A stretch of DNA of 31,762 nt from Clostridiales bacterium (GTDB lineage Bacteria > Bacillota > Clostridia > Oscillospirales > CAG-272), in contig DPGD01000054.1 of NCBI GenBank assembly GCA_003522145.1, positions 1 through 31,762 of the forward strand, written 5' to 3'. The first letter of the stretch is position 1, and every line of letters starts with the position of its first letter. The notes beneath the pieces are model-generated. The model was not told the DNA's origin, did no database searches, and saw only the letters and a list, made by a program, of their open reading frames with translations. Shown one piece after another: positions 8,282 through 15,781 of this stretch. The position numbers and the translations under genes were made by a program.

Positions 8282-8521
8282 TCAATCTGCCAGGACCGAA
8301 ATCTTGTTCTGCGTAATCTCGGTGATCAGATCCACGACCCACGCAATGAAGTTGCCCACGCCGGTAACCAGACAAAGAATACCCACCACCAGGGTCACGA
8401 TATTCTTGGTTTCAAGGTACCGGAGAATTCTGTAAATACCGCCGATGAGGCCGCCGAGAAATACCTGGAGAAGAATCTTGGCGATCTTGGGAAGGGCTTC
8501 ATACTGCTCTGTGATTTTCAT
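8282..8521 (-). CDS. small membrane protein of unknown function
   Basis: The 79-residue protein has two hydrophobic segments, about residues 13-32 (KILLQVFLGGLIGGIYRIL) and 40-62 (IVTLVVGILCLVTGVGNFIAWVV), with short polar ends, so it probably spans the membrane twice. The glycine-rich first segment recalls small two-helix proteins of the YqaE/TM2 kind, but I do not assign it to a family. AAAGGAG lies 10 bases before the ATG. It has its own promoter and terminator and is divergent from serC, so it is monocistronic. Confidence 0.75.
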   Translation of the reverse strand: MKITEQYEALPKIAKILLQVFLGGLIGGIYRILRYLETKNIVTLVVGILCLVTGVGNFIAWVVDLITEITQNKISVLAD

Positions 8522-8564
8522 ACGCTGAATCTCCTTTCAAAAGTTTAGGGATGTATGCAACACC

Positions 8565-8592
8565 ATGATAACATAAAAAATTTTTTTGTCAA
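8565..8592 (-). promoter_or_regulatory. promoter of the small membrane protein gene
   Basis: On the minus strand TTGACA (8592-8587), a 16-bp spacer made largely of A6 and T6 tracts, and TATCAT (8570-8565) preceded by the extended -10 TGT. It faces away from the serC promoter. Confidence 0.75.
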
Positions 8593-8739
8593 CACATTCT
8601 TTCGTCATTCCCACTCAAAAAGTTCGTCCGAATGCACATTCCAGCAAAAAAACAATATGAAGCCCGTACAATATAAAGAAAAGTTATATCTCATATTCAA
8701 AAAGAGTTATCCCCGCCGCCCGATTTTTTCAAAAAACGA

Positions 8740-8768
8740 TTGACTAACTTTTCCAAGAGGTGTACAAT
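8740..8768 (+). promoter_or_regulatory. promoter of serC-serA
   Basis: TTGACT (8740-8745), 17-bp spacer, TACAAT (8763-8768). The -35 is preceded by a T-tract/A-tract palindrome that is repeated exactly before the tig promoter. Confidence 0.85.
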
Positions 8769-8798
8769 AGAGTGAAAAATAAGGTGGAGGTAAAAGCA

Positions 8799-9896
8799 AT
8801 GAGCAGAGTTTACAATTTTTCAGCAGGTCCTTCGATGCTCCCGATGGAGGTTTTGCAGAAATGCGCTGACCAGATGTTTGACTACGAAGGTTCCGGAATG
8901 TCGGTGATGGAAATGAGCCATCGGTCCCCTGTTTACGATAAGATCATCAAGGATACCGAGGCGGCACTGCGCCGGGTGATGAACATTCCCGACAATTACA
9001 AGGTTCTCTTCGTGCAGGGAGGAGCCTCTCAGGTCTTCGCATCGGTTCCCCTGAATCTGTTGCCCGAAGGCGGCACGGCGGATTATATTGTTTCCGGCCA
9101 GTTTTCCGGAAAAGCATACAAGGAAGCCTTGAAATACGGGAATGTACGGGAGGTAGCCACCTCCAAGGCCGACGGCTTCACCTATGTTCCGTATGTTGCC
9201 AGGGAAGAATTCAATCCCGAAGCTTCCTATGTGCATATCTGCTACAACAATACGATCTACGGCACCAAATTTCACTATATTCCCGATACCGGGGATATTC
9301 CGTTGGTGGCCGATATGTCCTCCTGCATCCTGTCTGAGCCTGTGGATGTGAGCAAGTTCGGCGTGATCTATGCCGGTGCCCAGAAGAATATGGCTCCTGC
9401 CGGATTGACCGTCATCATTGTAAGAGAAGACCTGCTCGGAAACGCACGCCCGGAATGCCCCACGATGCTGGATTGGAAGGTTGCGGCGGATAACGATTCG
9501 ATGTACAACACGCCCCCCACCTACCCCATCTATGTGGCAGGCCTGGTTTTCGATTGGCTTGAGAACACCGTGGGCGGATTGGACAAGATGTACGAGCGGA
9601 ATAAAAAGAAAGCAGACCTGCTTTACGATTATCTGGACAGTCAGGATTACTATACTTCCAATGTAAAAAAAGAAAACCGTTCCATGATGAATGTCCGCTT
9701 CGTGACCGGTGATCCGGATTTGGATGCCAAGTTTGTAAAGGAATCCAAGCTGGACGGTATGACCAATCTGAAGGGGCACCGTTCCACCGGCGGTATGCGG
9801 GCTTCCATCTACAACGCTATGCCCTATGAAGGCGTGGAGCATCTGGTGGCCTTCATGAAGAAGTTTGCGGCAGAGAACCCCAAGCCCAAGGCATAA
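8799..9896 (+). CDS. serC: phosphoserine aminotransferase
   Basis: The 365-residue PLP enzyme converts 3-phosphohydroxypyruvate and glutamate to phosphoserine, the second step of serine synthesis. The N-terminal RVYNFSAGPSMLP and the PLP-lysine region GVIYAGAQKNMAPAGLTVIIV are diagnostic, as is the C-terminal HRSTGGMRASIYNAMP. Upstream in-frame GTG codons exist, but the GTG at 8760 overlaps the promoter; the chosen ATG has AGGTGGAGG eight bases upstream. It is followed by serA, the preceding pathway step, with a hairpin in between. Confidence 0.97.
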   Translation: MSRVYNFSAGPSMLPMEVLQKCADQMFDYEGSGMSVMEMSHRSPVYDKIIKDTEAALRRVMNIPDNYKVLFVQGGASQVFASVPLNLLPEGGTADYIVSGQFSGKAYKEALKYGNVREVATSKADGFTYVPYVAREEFNPEASYVHICYNNTIYGTKFHYIPDTGDIPLVADMSSCILSEPVDVSKFGVIYAGAQKNMAPAGLTVIIVREDLLGNARPECPTMLDWKVAADNDSMYNTPPTYPIYVAGLVFDWLENTVGGLDKMYERNKKKADLLYDYLDSQDYYTSNVKKENRSMMNVRFVTGDPDLDAKFVKESKLDGMTNLKGHRSTGGMRASIYNAMPYEGVEHLVAFMKKFAAENPKPKA

Positions 9897-9909
9897 AACA
9901 GTCGAATTG

Positions 9910-9956
9910 AAAAGGGATCGCATCCGTCCCAACAACGGAAGGGTGCTTTCCCTTTT
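9910..9956 (+). terminator. hairpin between serC and serA (terminator or attenuator)
   Basis: Arms AAAAGGGA and TCCCTTTT enclose further pairing (GCA/TGC and TCCGT/ACGGA), followed by ATTATTTCTC. It could partly terminate after serC, lowering serA expression, or stabilise the serC message. serA has no clear promoter of its own after it. Confidence 0.5.
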
Positions 9957-10008
9957 ATTATTTCTCAGACTATTTTTCAGAAAGGACGGCGCAAAAGCGT
10001 CAAAAAAC

Positions 10009-11148
10009 ATGAAAAACATTCTTTTGATGAACAAAATTGCATCCTGCGGCACTTCCCTGTTCGGCAGTGAGTACACCGTTTCCGACAGCGTGGCTGAGCC
10101 GGTCGGAATGATGGTTCGTTCGGCTTCTCTTCTGGAAACGACCTTTGACCCTTCCTTGGAAGCCATTGCACGGGCAGGCGCCGGCGTAAACAACATTCCG
10201 GTGAATCGCTGTGCCGAAGAGGGGATCGTGGTTTTCAACACTCCCGGAGCAAACGCCAACGCCGTGAAGGAACTGGCACTCTGCGCTTTGCTCTTAGCCT
10301 CCAGAGATGTGGTGGGCGGCATTCAGTGGGCGGGCACCCTTGAAGGAAACGAGTTGGGGGTGGCCAAAGCCGTTGAAAAGGGAAAATCGGCCTTCGGCGG
10401 CTGTGAAATTTCCGGCAAAACTCTCGGAATCATCGGTCTTGGTGCCATTGGCCGACTGCTGGCCAATGCGGCTGTGGCTTTGGGTATGCAGGTAGTCGGA
10501 TGCGATCCCTACTTATCGGACGAGGCCGCAAAACAGCTGGATCCTTCGGTGAAACGACTGTCCGCCTTTGAAGAGGTGTATGCCCTTTCGGATTATATTT
10601 CTCTCCATGTTCCGGCAACTCCCCAGACCAAGGGTATGGTGAACGATACCAGCATTGCGCAAATGAAAGACGGCGTGCGGATTCTCAATCTGGCAAGAGC
10701 GGATCTGGTGGATTTTGTCAGCCTGAAATCGGCATTGGCAAGCGGCAAAATCAAAAAATATGTCACCGATTTCCCCACCGAAGAGACCATCCGGGTTCCG
10801 GGCATTGTGGCCATTCCCCATTTGGGCGCTTCCACCGAGGAGGCGGAAGACAACTGTGCAGTGATGGCGGCCAAGGAACTGATCGACTTCCTGGAGAACG
10901 GAAATATCGTAAACAGTGTGAACTACCCCTCCCTGTCCGCTCCCCGTGCAGGCGCTCACCGGCTGTGTGTGCTGGCCGCAGCAGACACCGAGATTCAAAA
11001 GGTCCTTTCCTGCGTCACCGATCTGAAGAGCAGTGCTTCTGCCTGCAAAAAGAGCACCTGCATTCTGATCGATACCGATGCAGAGCCCACGGCTGCCGCA
11101 GAGGCGATCCGCACCATTCCCGGTGTGCGTCGGGTTCTTCAAAGATAA
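10009..11148 (+). CDS. serA: D-3-phosphoglycerate dehydrogenase with degenerate ACT domain
   Basis: The 379-residue protein oxidises 3-phosphoglycerate with NAD, the first step of serine synthesis. The substrate domain is split around the Rossmann domain, which has GIIGLGAIGRLLANAA. The catalytic arginine lies in LNLARADLVD and the histidine in AIPHLGASTEEAEDN. The last 65 residues (RLCVLAAADTEIQKVLSC onwards) align with an ACT regulatory domain but depart from the usual sequence, so serine feedback is uncertain. The ORF is open 48 codons further upstream into serC, but this ATG matches the family start. Its ribosome site is weak (AAAGGA about 22 bases upstream), perhaps relying on read-through from serC. 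Confidence 0.93.
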   Translation: MKNILLMNKIASCGTSLFGSEYTVSDSVAEPVGMMVRSASLLETTFDPSLEAIARAGAGVNNIPVNRCAEEGIVVFNTPGANANAVKELALCALLLASRDVVGGIQWAGTLEGNELGVAKAVEKGKSAFGGCEISGKTLGIIGLGAIGRLLANAAVALGMQVVGCDPYLSDEAAKQLDPSVKRLSAFEEVYALSDYISLHVPATPQTKGMVNDTSIAQMKDGVRILNLARADLVDFVSLKSALASGKIKKYVTDFPTEETIRVPGIVAIPHLGASTEEAEDNCAVMAAKELIDFLENGNIVNSVNYPSLSAPRAGAHRLCVLAAADTEIQKVLSCVTDLKSSASACKKSTCILIDTDAEPTAAAEAIRTIPGVRRVLQR

Positions 11149-11223
11149 AATTTCCGGCTCCGTTGCGGCAATTCGCATAAAAAAGGCTGTAGATTTTCTC
11201 ATGCCGAAACCCAAAACCGATTT

Positions 11224-11263
11224 GAAAGACAGTTGCGTTCCAAGCGGCTGTCTTTCTTTATAT
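11224..11263 (+). terminator. intrinsic terminator of serC-serA
   Basis: Nine-bp arms GAAAGACAG (11224-11232) and CTGTCTTTC (11248-11256), extended by four mostly wobble pairs, are followed by TTTATATG. It lies 75 bp after serA. Confidence 0.75.
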
Positions 11264-11483
11264 GCGGAAGCTCCGCATCGGTCAGAACTGCAGGGAAGCC
11301 AACCGAAAGTGTGTAAAAAAGACTTCCCGCACAGACGCAAAGACACTTTTAAAGACTTCATATACCGGAAAGCAAGCCGGTCATAGGCCTCCGGACACCG
11401 TTGGTTCTCCTGCAAAATTCACCCGACAGCGGACTCGGAAAGCGGTTCGCAAAAAAAAAACAAAATCTTTTTTCCGAAAGCCA
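11264..11483. other. intergenic stretch with no recognised gene
   Basis: Between the serA terminator and the dinB promoter I see only short inverted repeats such as GCGGA/TCCGC and a run of ten A residues just before the promoter. No ORF has a ribosome site. Confidence 0.5.
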
Positions 11484-11512
11484 TTGACAAACATTCGTTT
11501 GTGTTCTATACT
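11484..11512 (+). promoter_or_regulatory. dinB promoter
   Basis: Perfect TTGACA (11484-11489), 17-bp spacer, TATACT (11507-11512). It overlaps the first LexA box and is followed at once by the second. Confidence 0.88.
11488..11501. promoter_or_regulatory. LexA (SOS) box 1
   Basis: CAAACATTCGTTTG is close to the Bacillota consensus CGAACRNRYGTTYG, differing in the second base of the left arm and one central base. It covers the end of the -35 and most of the spacer. Confidence 0.6.
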
Positions 11513-11518
11513 GTATAA

Positions 11519-11532
11519 AGAACAAATGTTCG
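11519..11532. promoter_or_regulatory. LexA (SOS) box 2
   Basis: AGAACAAATGTTCG contains GAACAAATGTTC, an almost perfect match to the Bacillota LexA consensus. It lies where transcription should start, 31 bp centre to centre from box 1, about three helical turns. Confidence 0.85.
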
Positions 11533-11556
11533 CATTCAGGAAGGTGGCTTGCGCTC

Positions 11557-12867
11557 ATGGAACCCGGTCCGAAGAGAGATTTTTCCGATTTTAACCCTTT
11601 TTCCTTGAAGGAAAGCGGTTCTTCCCCGCCCAAAGACCGGGTGATTCTGCATTGCGACCTGAACAATTTTTATGCTTCTGTGGAATGTTTGGACAAGCCC
11701 TATTTGAAAAACCGACCGGTGGCGGTGTGCGGCGATCCGGAAAGACGCCACGGCATTGTTTTAGCCAAGAATGAGCCGGCCAAACGGTTTGGCATTCAAA
11801 CCGGGGAACCGCTTTGCGTGGCCAAAGCCAAATGCCCGGCTATTCTCTTCCTTCCGGCCCATCCGGCGTCGTATAAGGAATATTCCCAAAAATTGCGCCG
11901 GTTGTACCGACGGTATACCGATCAGATCGAAAGCTTCGGCATAGACGAATGCTTTCTGGATGTAACAGGAAGTCTGGGACTTTTCGGCACCGGGGAGCAG
12001 ATTGCAAACGAATTGCGGACTGCCGCCAAAGCAACTACCGGACTGACCATTTCTGCCGGAGTTTCTTTCAACAAAACCTTTTCCAAAATGGGAAGCGACT
12101 ATAAAAAACCCGATGCCACGACCCTGATTTCAAGAAACAATTACAAAGAGCTTCTGTGGCCGCTTCCGGTTGAAAATATGCTCTTTGCAGGCAGAGCTAC
12201 CGCCGAAAAGCTGCGTCTTTTCGGTATTCACACCATTGGAGAACTGGCCCTGACACCGCAGAAGGTGCTTGAAAAATACTTTGGCAAAGCCGGTGTCCAG
12301 CTTCATGCCAAAGCCAACGGCTTTGATCCGGAGCCGGTACAAAAAGACGACTTTCTGCGCCCTCCTGAGAGCATCGGAAACAGTCTGACCTGTCCCTTTG
12401 ACCTCGTTTCCATGGACGAAGTCCGTCCGGTGCTGTTCATGCTGTGCGACAGCGTGTCCGCCCGCCTGCGCCGGCACTCCCTGAAATGCCGTGTGTTGGT
12501 TCTTTCCGTTCGCACAAACCGATTTGAGAACCGAACCCACCAAAAAATTCTGTCGGAGGAAACCCACCTGTCCACCGTGTTGTTTTACAACGCTCTTTCC
12601 CTTTACGAGCAGACAAAACGGGCGGGAGAAGCGCTGCGGGGACTGGGCATCTGTGCCAAGAAACTGACAGACGAAAATTCAATTCAGTTATCTTTTCTTG
12701 ACGGCTCCTTGGAACGGGCCAAAAAAGAGAAATTGGAACAGACCGTGGATCGTATAAGAGAGCGGTTCGGGAATAAAATTCTCGGAAGCGCCCTGTATCT
12801 GACCCAACCGGAGCTCTGCTCTGATCATCCGCTTTACAGGGAGGACGAACCTTTTCGGCATTCTTAG
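11557..12867 (+). CDS. dinB: Y-family translesion DNA polymerase (DNA polymerase IV type)
   Basis: The 436-residue error-prone polymerase copies past damaged bases. Catalytic carboxylates are D34 in ILHCDLNNFYASVE and D130/E131 in FGIDECFLDVTG; SFNKTFSKMGSDYKKPDA and the helix-hairpin-helix-like LRLFGIHTIGELAL follow, then a little-finger domain. About 28 residues precede the first catalytic strand, more than in E. coli DinB. GGAAGGTGG precedes the ATG by 9 to 11 bases. Two LexA boxes over the promoter show SOS control. No classic beta-clamp motif QLxLF is seen at the very C-terminus, but IQLSFLDG near residue 376 could serve. Confidence 0.92.
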   Translation: MEPGPKRDFSDFNPFSLKESGSSPPKDRVILHCDLNNFYASVECLDKPYLKNRPVAVCGDPERRHGIVLAKNEPAKRFGIQTGEPLCVAKAKCPAILFLPAHPASYKEYSQKLRRLYRRYTDQIESFGIDECFLDVTGSLGLFGTGEQIANELRTAAKATTGLTISAGVSFNKTFSKMGSDYKKPDATTLISRNNYKELLWPLPVENMLFAGRATAEKLRLFGIHTIGELALTPQKVLEKYFGKAGVQLHAKANGFDPEPVQKDDFLRPPESIGNSLTCPFDLVSMDEVRPVLFMLCDSVSARLRRHSLKCRVLVLSVRTNRFENRTHQKILSEETHLSTVLFYNALSLYEQTKRAGEALRGLGICAKKLTDENSIQLSFLDGSLERAKKEKLEQTVDRIRERFGNKILGSALYLTQPELCSDHPLYREDEPFRHS

Positions 12868-12897
12868 ATTCAAAACCGGCGGAAAAATCTGCCGTCC

Positions 12898-12925
12898 TTG
12901 ACTTTTTTCATTTCTCTGGTATGCT
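12898..12925 (+). promoter_or_regulatory. promoter of the NAD(P)H oxidoreductase gene
   Basis: TTGACT (12898-12903), 16-bp spacer, TATGCT (12920-12925) with the extended -10 TGG just before it. Confidence 0.55.
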
Positions 12926-12957
12926 GTACTGTATCATATGGAAAAGGAGAGCTTACC

Positions 12958-13524
12958 TTGTCAAAATTGCTTTATATCAATGCCTGCGTGCGGGATGACT
13001 CCAGAACCGCAGAGCTGACAAAAACCTATTTAGAGGGCTTTTCCGGAGAAATGGAGGAGGTAAGACTGGAAAGCCTTCCTCTTGCTCCTCTGAAAAGCAA
13101 AAGCCTTGAAATGCAAAATGCCTTTGCCCAAAACAAACAATGGGACGACCCGATGTTTCTTCTGGCAAAACAGTTTCGGGAATGCGAGCAGCTTCTGGTG
13201 TCAGCCCCCTACTGGCATCTGTCCTTCCCGGCCCTTTTGCGTACCTATTTTGAAAATGTATGCGTCTGCGGACTGACCTTCCGGTACAGTCCCGAAGGAA
13301 GGCCCCTGAGCCTTTGCAGATTGAACAAGCTGACCTACATCACCACCTCCGGCGGTATTATCGGAGAATACAACTTCGGCTTCAACTATCTGAAGGCCCT
13401 TTGCGGGTGTTTTTACGGTGTGAAGGATTTTGAGTTCTTTTCGGCCGAAGGTCTGGACATTAAAGAAAACGATGCCGGGACCATTCTGGAGGAAGCCAAG
13501 AAAAAGATACGAAAGAGAGGCTGA
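12958..13524 (+). CDS. NAD(P)H-dependent FMN oxidoreductase, azoreductase/quinone reductase type
   Basis: The 188-residue protein has the flavodoxin-like fold of the AzoR/NQO family: KLLYINACVRDDSRT (phosphate-binding loop), SAPYWHLSFPALLRTYFENV (the family APMYN-FxxPxxLKxYxD element) and YITTSGG for flavin binding. It should reduce quinones or azo compounds with NAD(P)H. An upstream ATT-rich reading of the frame overlaps the promoter, so the TTG at 12958, 8 bases after AAGGAG, is the likely start; there is no suitable ATG. It stands alone between dinB and tig. Confidence 0.85.
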   Translation: MSKLLYINACVRDDSRTAELTKTYLEGFSGEMEEVRLESLPLAPLKSKSLEMQNAFAQNKQWDDPMFLLAKQFRECEQLLVSAPYWHLSFPALLRTYFENVCVCGLTFRYSPEGRPLSLCRLNKLTYITTSGGIIGEYNFGFNYLKALCGCFYGVKDFEFFSAEGLDIKENDAGTILEEAKKKIRKRG

Positions 13525-13602
13525 CCTTCCCTATCGGGCCGGAGCTCTGCTTTTCGTATGGAACTGTGCCCTGAAAGTTTTTCGCTTTTTTTCAAAAAAC
13601 GA

Positions 13603-13631
13603 TTGACAAAACAGGAAAAAACAAGTAGAAT
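13603..13631 (+). promoter_or_regulatory. tig promoter
   Basis: Perfect TTGACA (13603-13608), 17-bp spacer, TAGAAT (13626-13631). The upstream 20 bases are identical to those before the serC promoter. Confidence 0.85.
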
Positions 13632-13678
13632 GGTGTGGAATGCAAAAAGAAGAATAAATTTCCCCGGAGGAATTACAG

Positions 13679-15034
13679 ATGAAATTGGTGTCCAATGAAA
13701 AAACCGAGCAGAACACAGTAACACTGAAATTTACGATCGCCAAGGATGTTTTCGACGCTCAGACCGAAAAGGTTTATAACCGGAAGAAAAACAAGATTAC
13801 GATCCAGGGCTTCCGTCCCGGTAAAGCTCCCCGCCACATGATCGAAAAGATCTACGGCAAGGGTGTTTTCTACGAGGACGCTCTCAACGACCTTCTGCCC
13901 GGTGAGTATGCCGAAGCGCTGAAGGAATCCGGCATCAAGGCCGTGGCTCAGCCTGAAATTGATGTGGAATCCATTGACGAAAACGGCGTTCTGGTGGTGG
14001 CCAAAGTCACCGTCAAGCCTGAAGTGGAGATCGAAGGCTATACCGGCATTGCCCTTTCAAAGGAAACCGTGAAGGTAACCGAAAAGGAAGTGGAAGAGGA
14101 GCTGGAGAATGTCCGTTCCCGTCAGGGCAGAGAGATCGAAGTCACCGACCGTCCCGCAAAGAACGGGGATACGGCCAATATCGATTACGAAGGCTTTGCC
14201 GACGGCGTTGCCTTTGAAGGCGGAAAGGCCGAAAAGCAGGATTTGAAGCTGGGCTCCAACACCTTTATTCCCGGATTTGAGGATCAGGTCATCGGTCACA
14301 GTGTTGGCGATGAATTTGAAATCCAGGTCACCTTCCCCACCGAATACCATGCCCCTGAGCTGGCCGGAAAGGACGCTACCTTCAAAATCAAACTGAACGG
14401 TCTGAAATATACCGAACTGCCCGAAGTGGATGATGAATTTGCCAAGGATGTTTCGGAATTCGATACCCTGGCTGAATACAAGGCCGACCTGAAGGCAAAA
14501 ATACAGAAGAGAAAAGAAGCGGAAGCCGACCGGGTCTTTGAAGGAAAACTGGCAGATGCCTTGGTGGAGAAGCTGGAAGTCGCTCTCCCCGAAGCTATGG
14601 TGAATGCCGAGGCCGAGAATATGCTCCGGGATTACGACATGAATCTCCGTCAGAACGGTCTGGATCTGAAAACCTACCTGAAGTACACCGGTAAGGAACT
14701 GAATGATCTGCGGGAAGACTTCAAGCCCCGTGCGGAGAAGCAGTTGAAGCTCCGGTTGGCTCTGGAGAAGATTGCACAGAAAGAAAACCTGAGCGTCACC
14801 GAGGAGGAAATCAAAAAGGAGATTGCCGACCTTGCCGCCGCTTACAACATGAGCGCCGACGATGTGAAGGCCTATGTGGCCAAAGAGGACCTTGAAAACG
14901 ATCTTCTTTCAAGAAAGGCCATGGATCTGGTAAAATCCACAGCCAAAAAGCCCAGAGCCAGCAAAAAGAAGGCAAGCACCGAGGAACCGGCAGGGGAACA
15001 GCCGGCTGAAAACAAGGAAAACAAGGCAGAGTAA
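13679..15034 (+). CDS. tig: trigger factor, ribosome-associated chaperone
   Basis: The 451-residue protein binds the ribosome exit tunnel and folds new chains. The N-terminal domain carries the ribosome-docking signature GFRPGKAPRHMIEKIYG (about residues 41-57). The FKBP-type prolyl isomerase domain (about 160-245) contains NGDTANIDYEGFADG and LGSNTFIPGFEDQVIG. A long helical chaperone domain follows. The last 25 residues form a charged Lys/Glu/Pro tail not needed for the fold. GGAGGAATTACAG precedes the ATG. It is followed by clpP and clpX in the order common in Bacillota. Confidence 0.97.
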   Translation: MKLVSNEKTEQNTVTLKFTIAKDVFDAQTEKVYNRKKNKITIQGFRPGKAPRHMIEKIYGKGVFYEDALNDLLPGEYAEALKESGIKAVAQPEIDVESIDENGVLVVAKVTVKPEVEIEGYTGIALSKETVKVTEKEVEEELENVRSRQGREIEVTDRPAKNGDTANIDYEGFADGVAFEGGKAEKQDLKLGSNTFIPGFEDQVIGHSVGDEFEIQVTFPTEYHAPELAGKDATFKIKLNGLKYTELPEVDDEFAKDVSEFDTLAEYKADLKAKIQKRKEAEADRVFEGKLADALVEKLEVALPEAMVNAEAENMLRDYDMNLRQNGLDLKTYLKYTGKELNDLREDFKPRAEKQLKLRLALEKIAQKENLSVTEEEIKKEIADLAAAYNMSADDVKAYVAKEDLENDLLSRKAMDLVKSTAKKPRASKKKASTEEPAGEQPAENKENKAE

Positions 15035-15081
15035 CAGTTCCCACAAAACCGTGGCAAAAAACCGCAGCAAAGGAGATATTT

Positions 15082-15669
15082 ATGGCACTTGTACCAACCG
15101 TCATTGAACAAACCGGCAGGGGTGAACGGGCGTATGACATCTATTCCCGGCTTTTGAACGACCGCATCATCTTTTTGGCGGACGAAGTGAACGACACCAC
15201 CGCTTCCCTCGTGGTCGCACAGCTTCTGTTCTTGGAAGCACAGGACCCCGACAAGGACATTTCCCTGTATATCAACAGCCCCGGCGGATCGGTTACCGCA
15301 GGCCTTGCGATCTATGATACCATGAACTATATCAAGTGCGATGTTTCCACGATCTGCATCGGAATGGCGGCATCGATGGGAGCCTTTCTGCTCTCCTCCG
15401 GTGCCAAGGGCAAACGGTATGCTTTGCCGAATTCGGAAATCATGATTCATCAGCCTTTGGGCGGTTTTCAGGGTCAGGCAACCGACATTAAGATTCATGC
15501 GGAAAACATTCTGAAAATCAAAGATAAGCTCAACTCTATTCTTTCCGCCAACACCGGCAAGCCCTTAGAGCGGATCTATAACGACACCGAACGGGATAAT
15601 TTCATGACTGCCGAGGAGGCCTGTGCCTACGGCCTGATTGACAAAGTGGTTTCCAAGCGGGAAGACTGA
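15082..15669 (+). CDS. clpP: ATP-dependent Clp protease proteolytic subunit
   Basis: The 195-residue serine protease forms the tetradecameric chamber that degrades proteins fed by ClpX. The catalytic triad is at the canonical positions: S98 in GMAASMGAFLLSSG, H123 in MIHQPLGG and D172 in ERDNFMTAEEA. The N-terminal ALVPTVIEQTGRGERAYDIYSRLL is typical of mature ClpP. AAAGGAG lies 7 bases before the ATG, 47 bp after tig, so the two are likely co-transcribed. Confidence 0.98.
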   Translation: MALVPTVIEQTGRGERAYDIYSRLLNDRIIFLADEVNDTTASLVVAQLLFLEAQDPDKDISLYINSPGGSVTAGLAIYDTMNYIKCDVSTICIGMAASMGAFLLSSGAKGKRYALPNSEIMIHQPLGGFQGQATDIKIHAENILKIKDKLNSILSANTGKPLERIYNDTERDNFMTAEEACAYGLIDKVVSKRED

Positions 15670-15701
15670 TATTTTCCTTTGTCCGGAATGTTTTAAAAAC
15701 T

Positions 15702-15730
15702 GGGGATGTCACAGAATTTGCGACATCCCC
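15702..15730. repeat. hairpin between clpP and clpX
   Basis: Nine-bp perfect arms GGGGATGTC (15702-15710) and GACATCCCC (15722-15730) with an 11-nt loop. No T-run follows on the plus strand, so it is more likely an mRNA-processing or stability element than a terminator. Confidence 0.6.
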
Positions 15731-15781
15731 TTCGCCAGTACAAATCCGAATAAGACGAATACGAATTGAAAGGGTTCCTTC

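Noticed and set aside
8820..10322. 500-codon minus-strand ORF
   Set aside because: Antisense to serC and serA, both clear genes; a codon-bias shadow.
10513..11415. 300-codon minus-strand ORF
   Set aside because: Antisense to the serA 3' end and crossing the serA terminator; no ribosome site.
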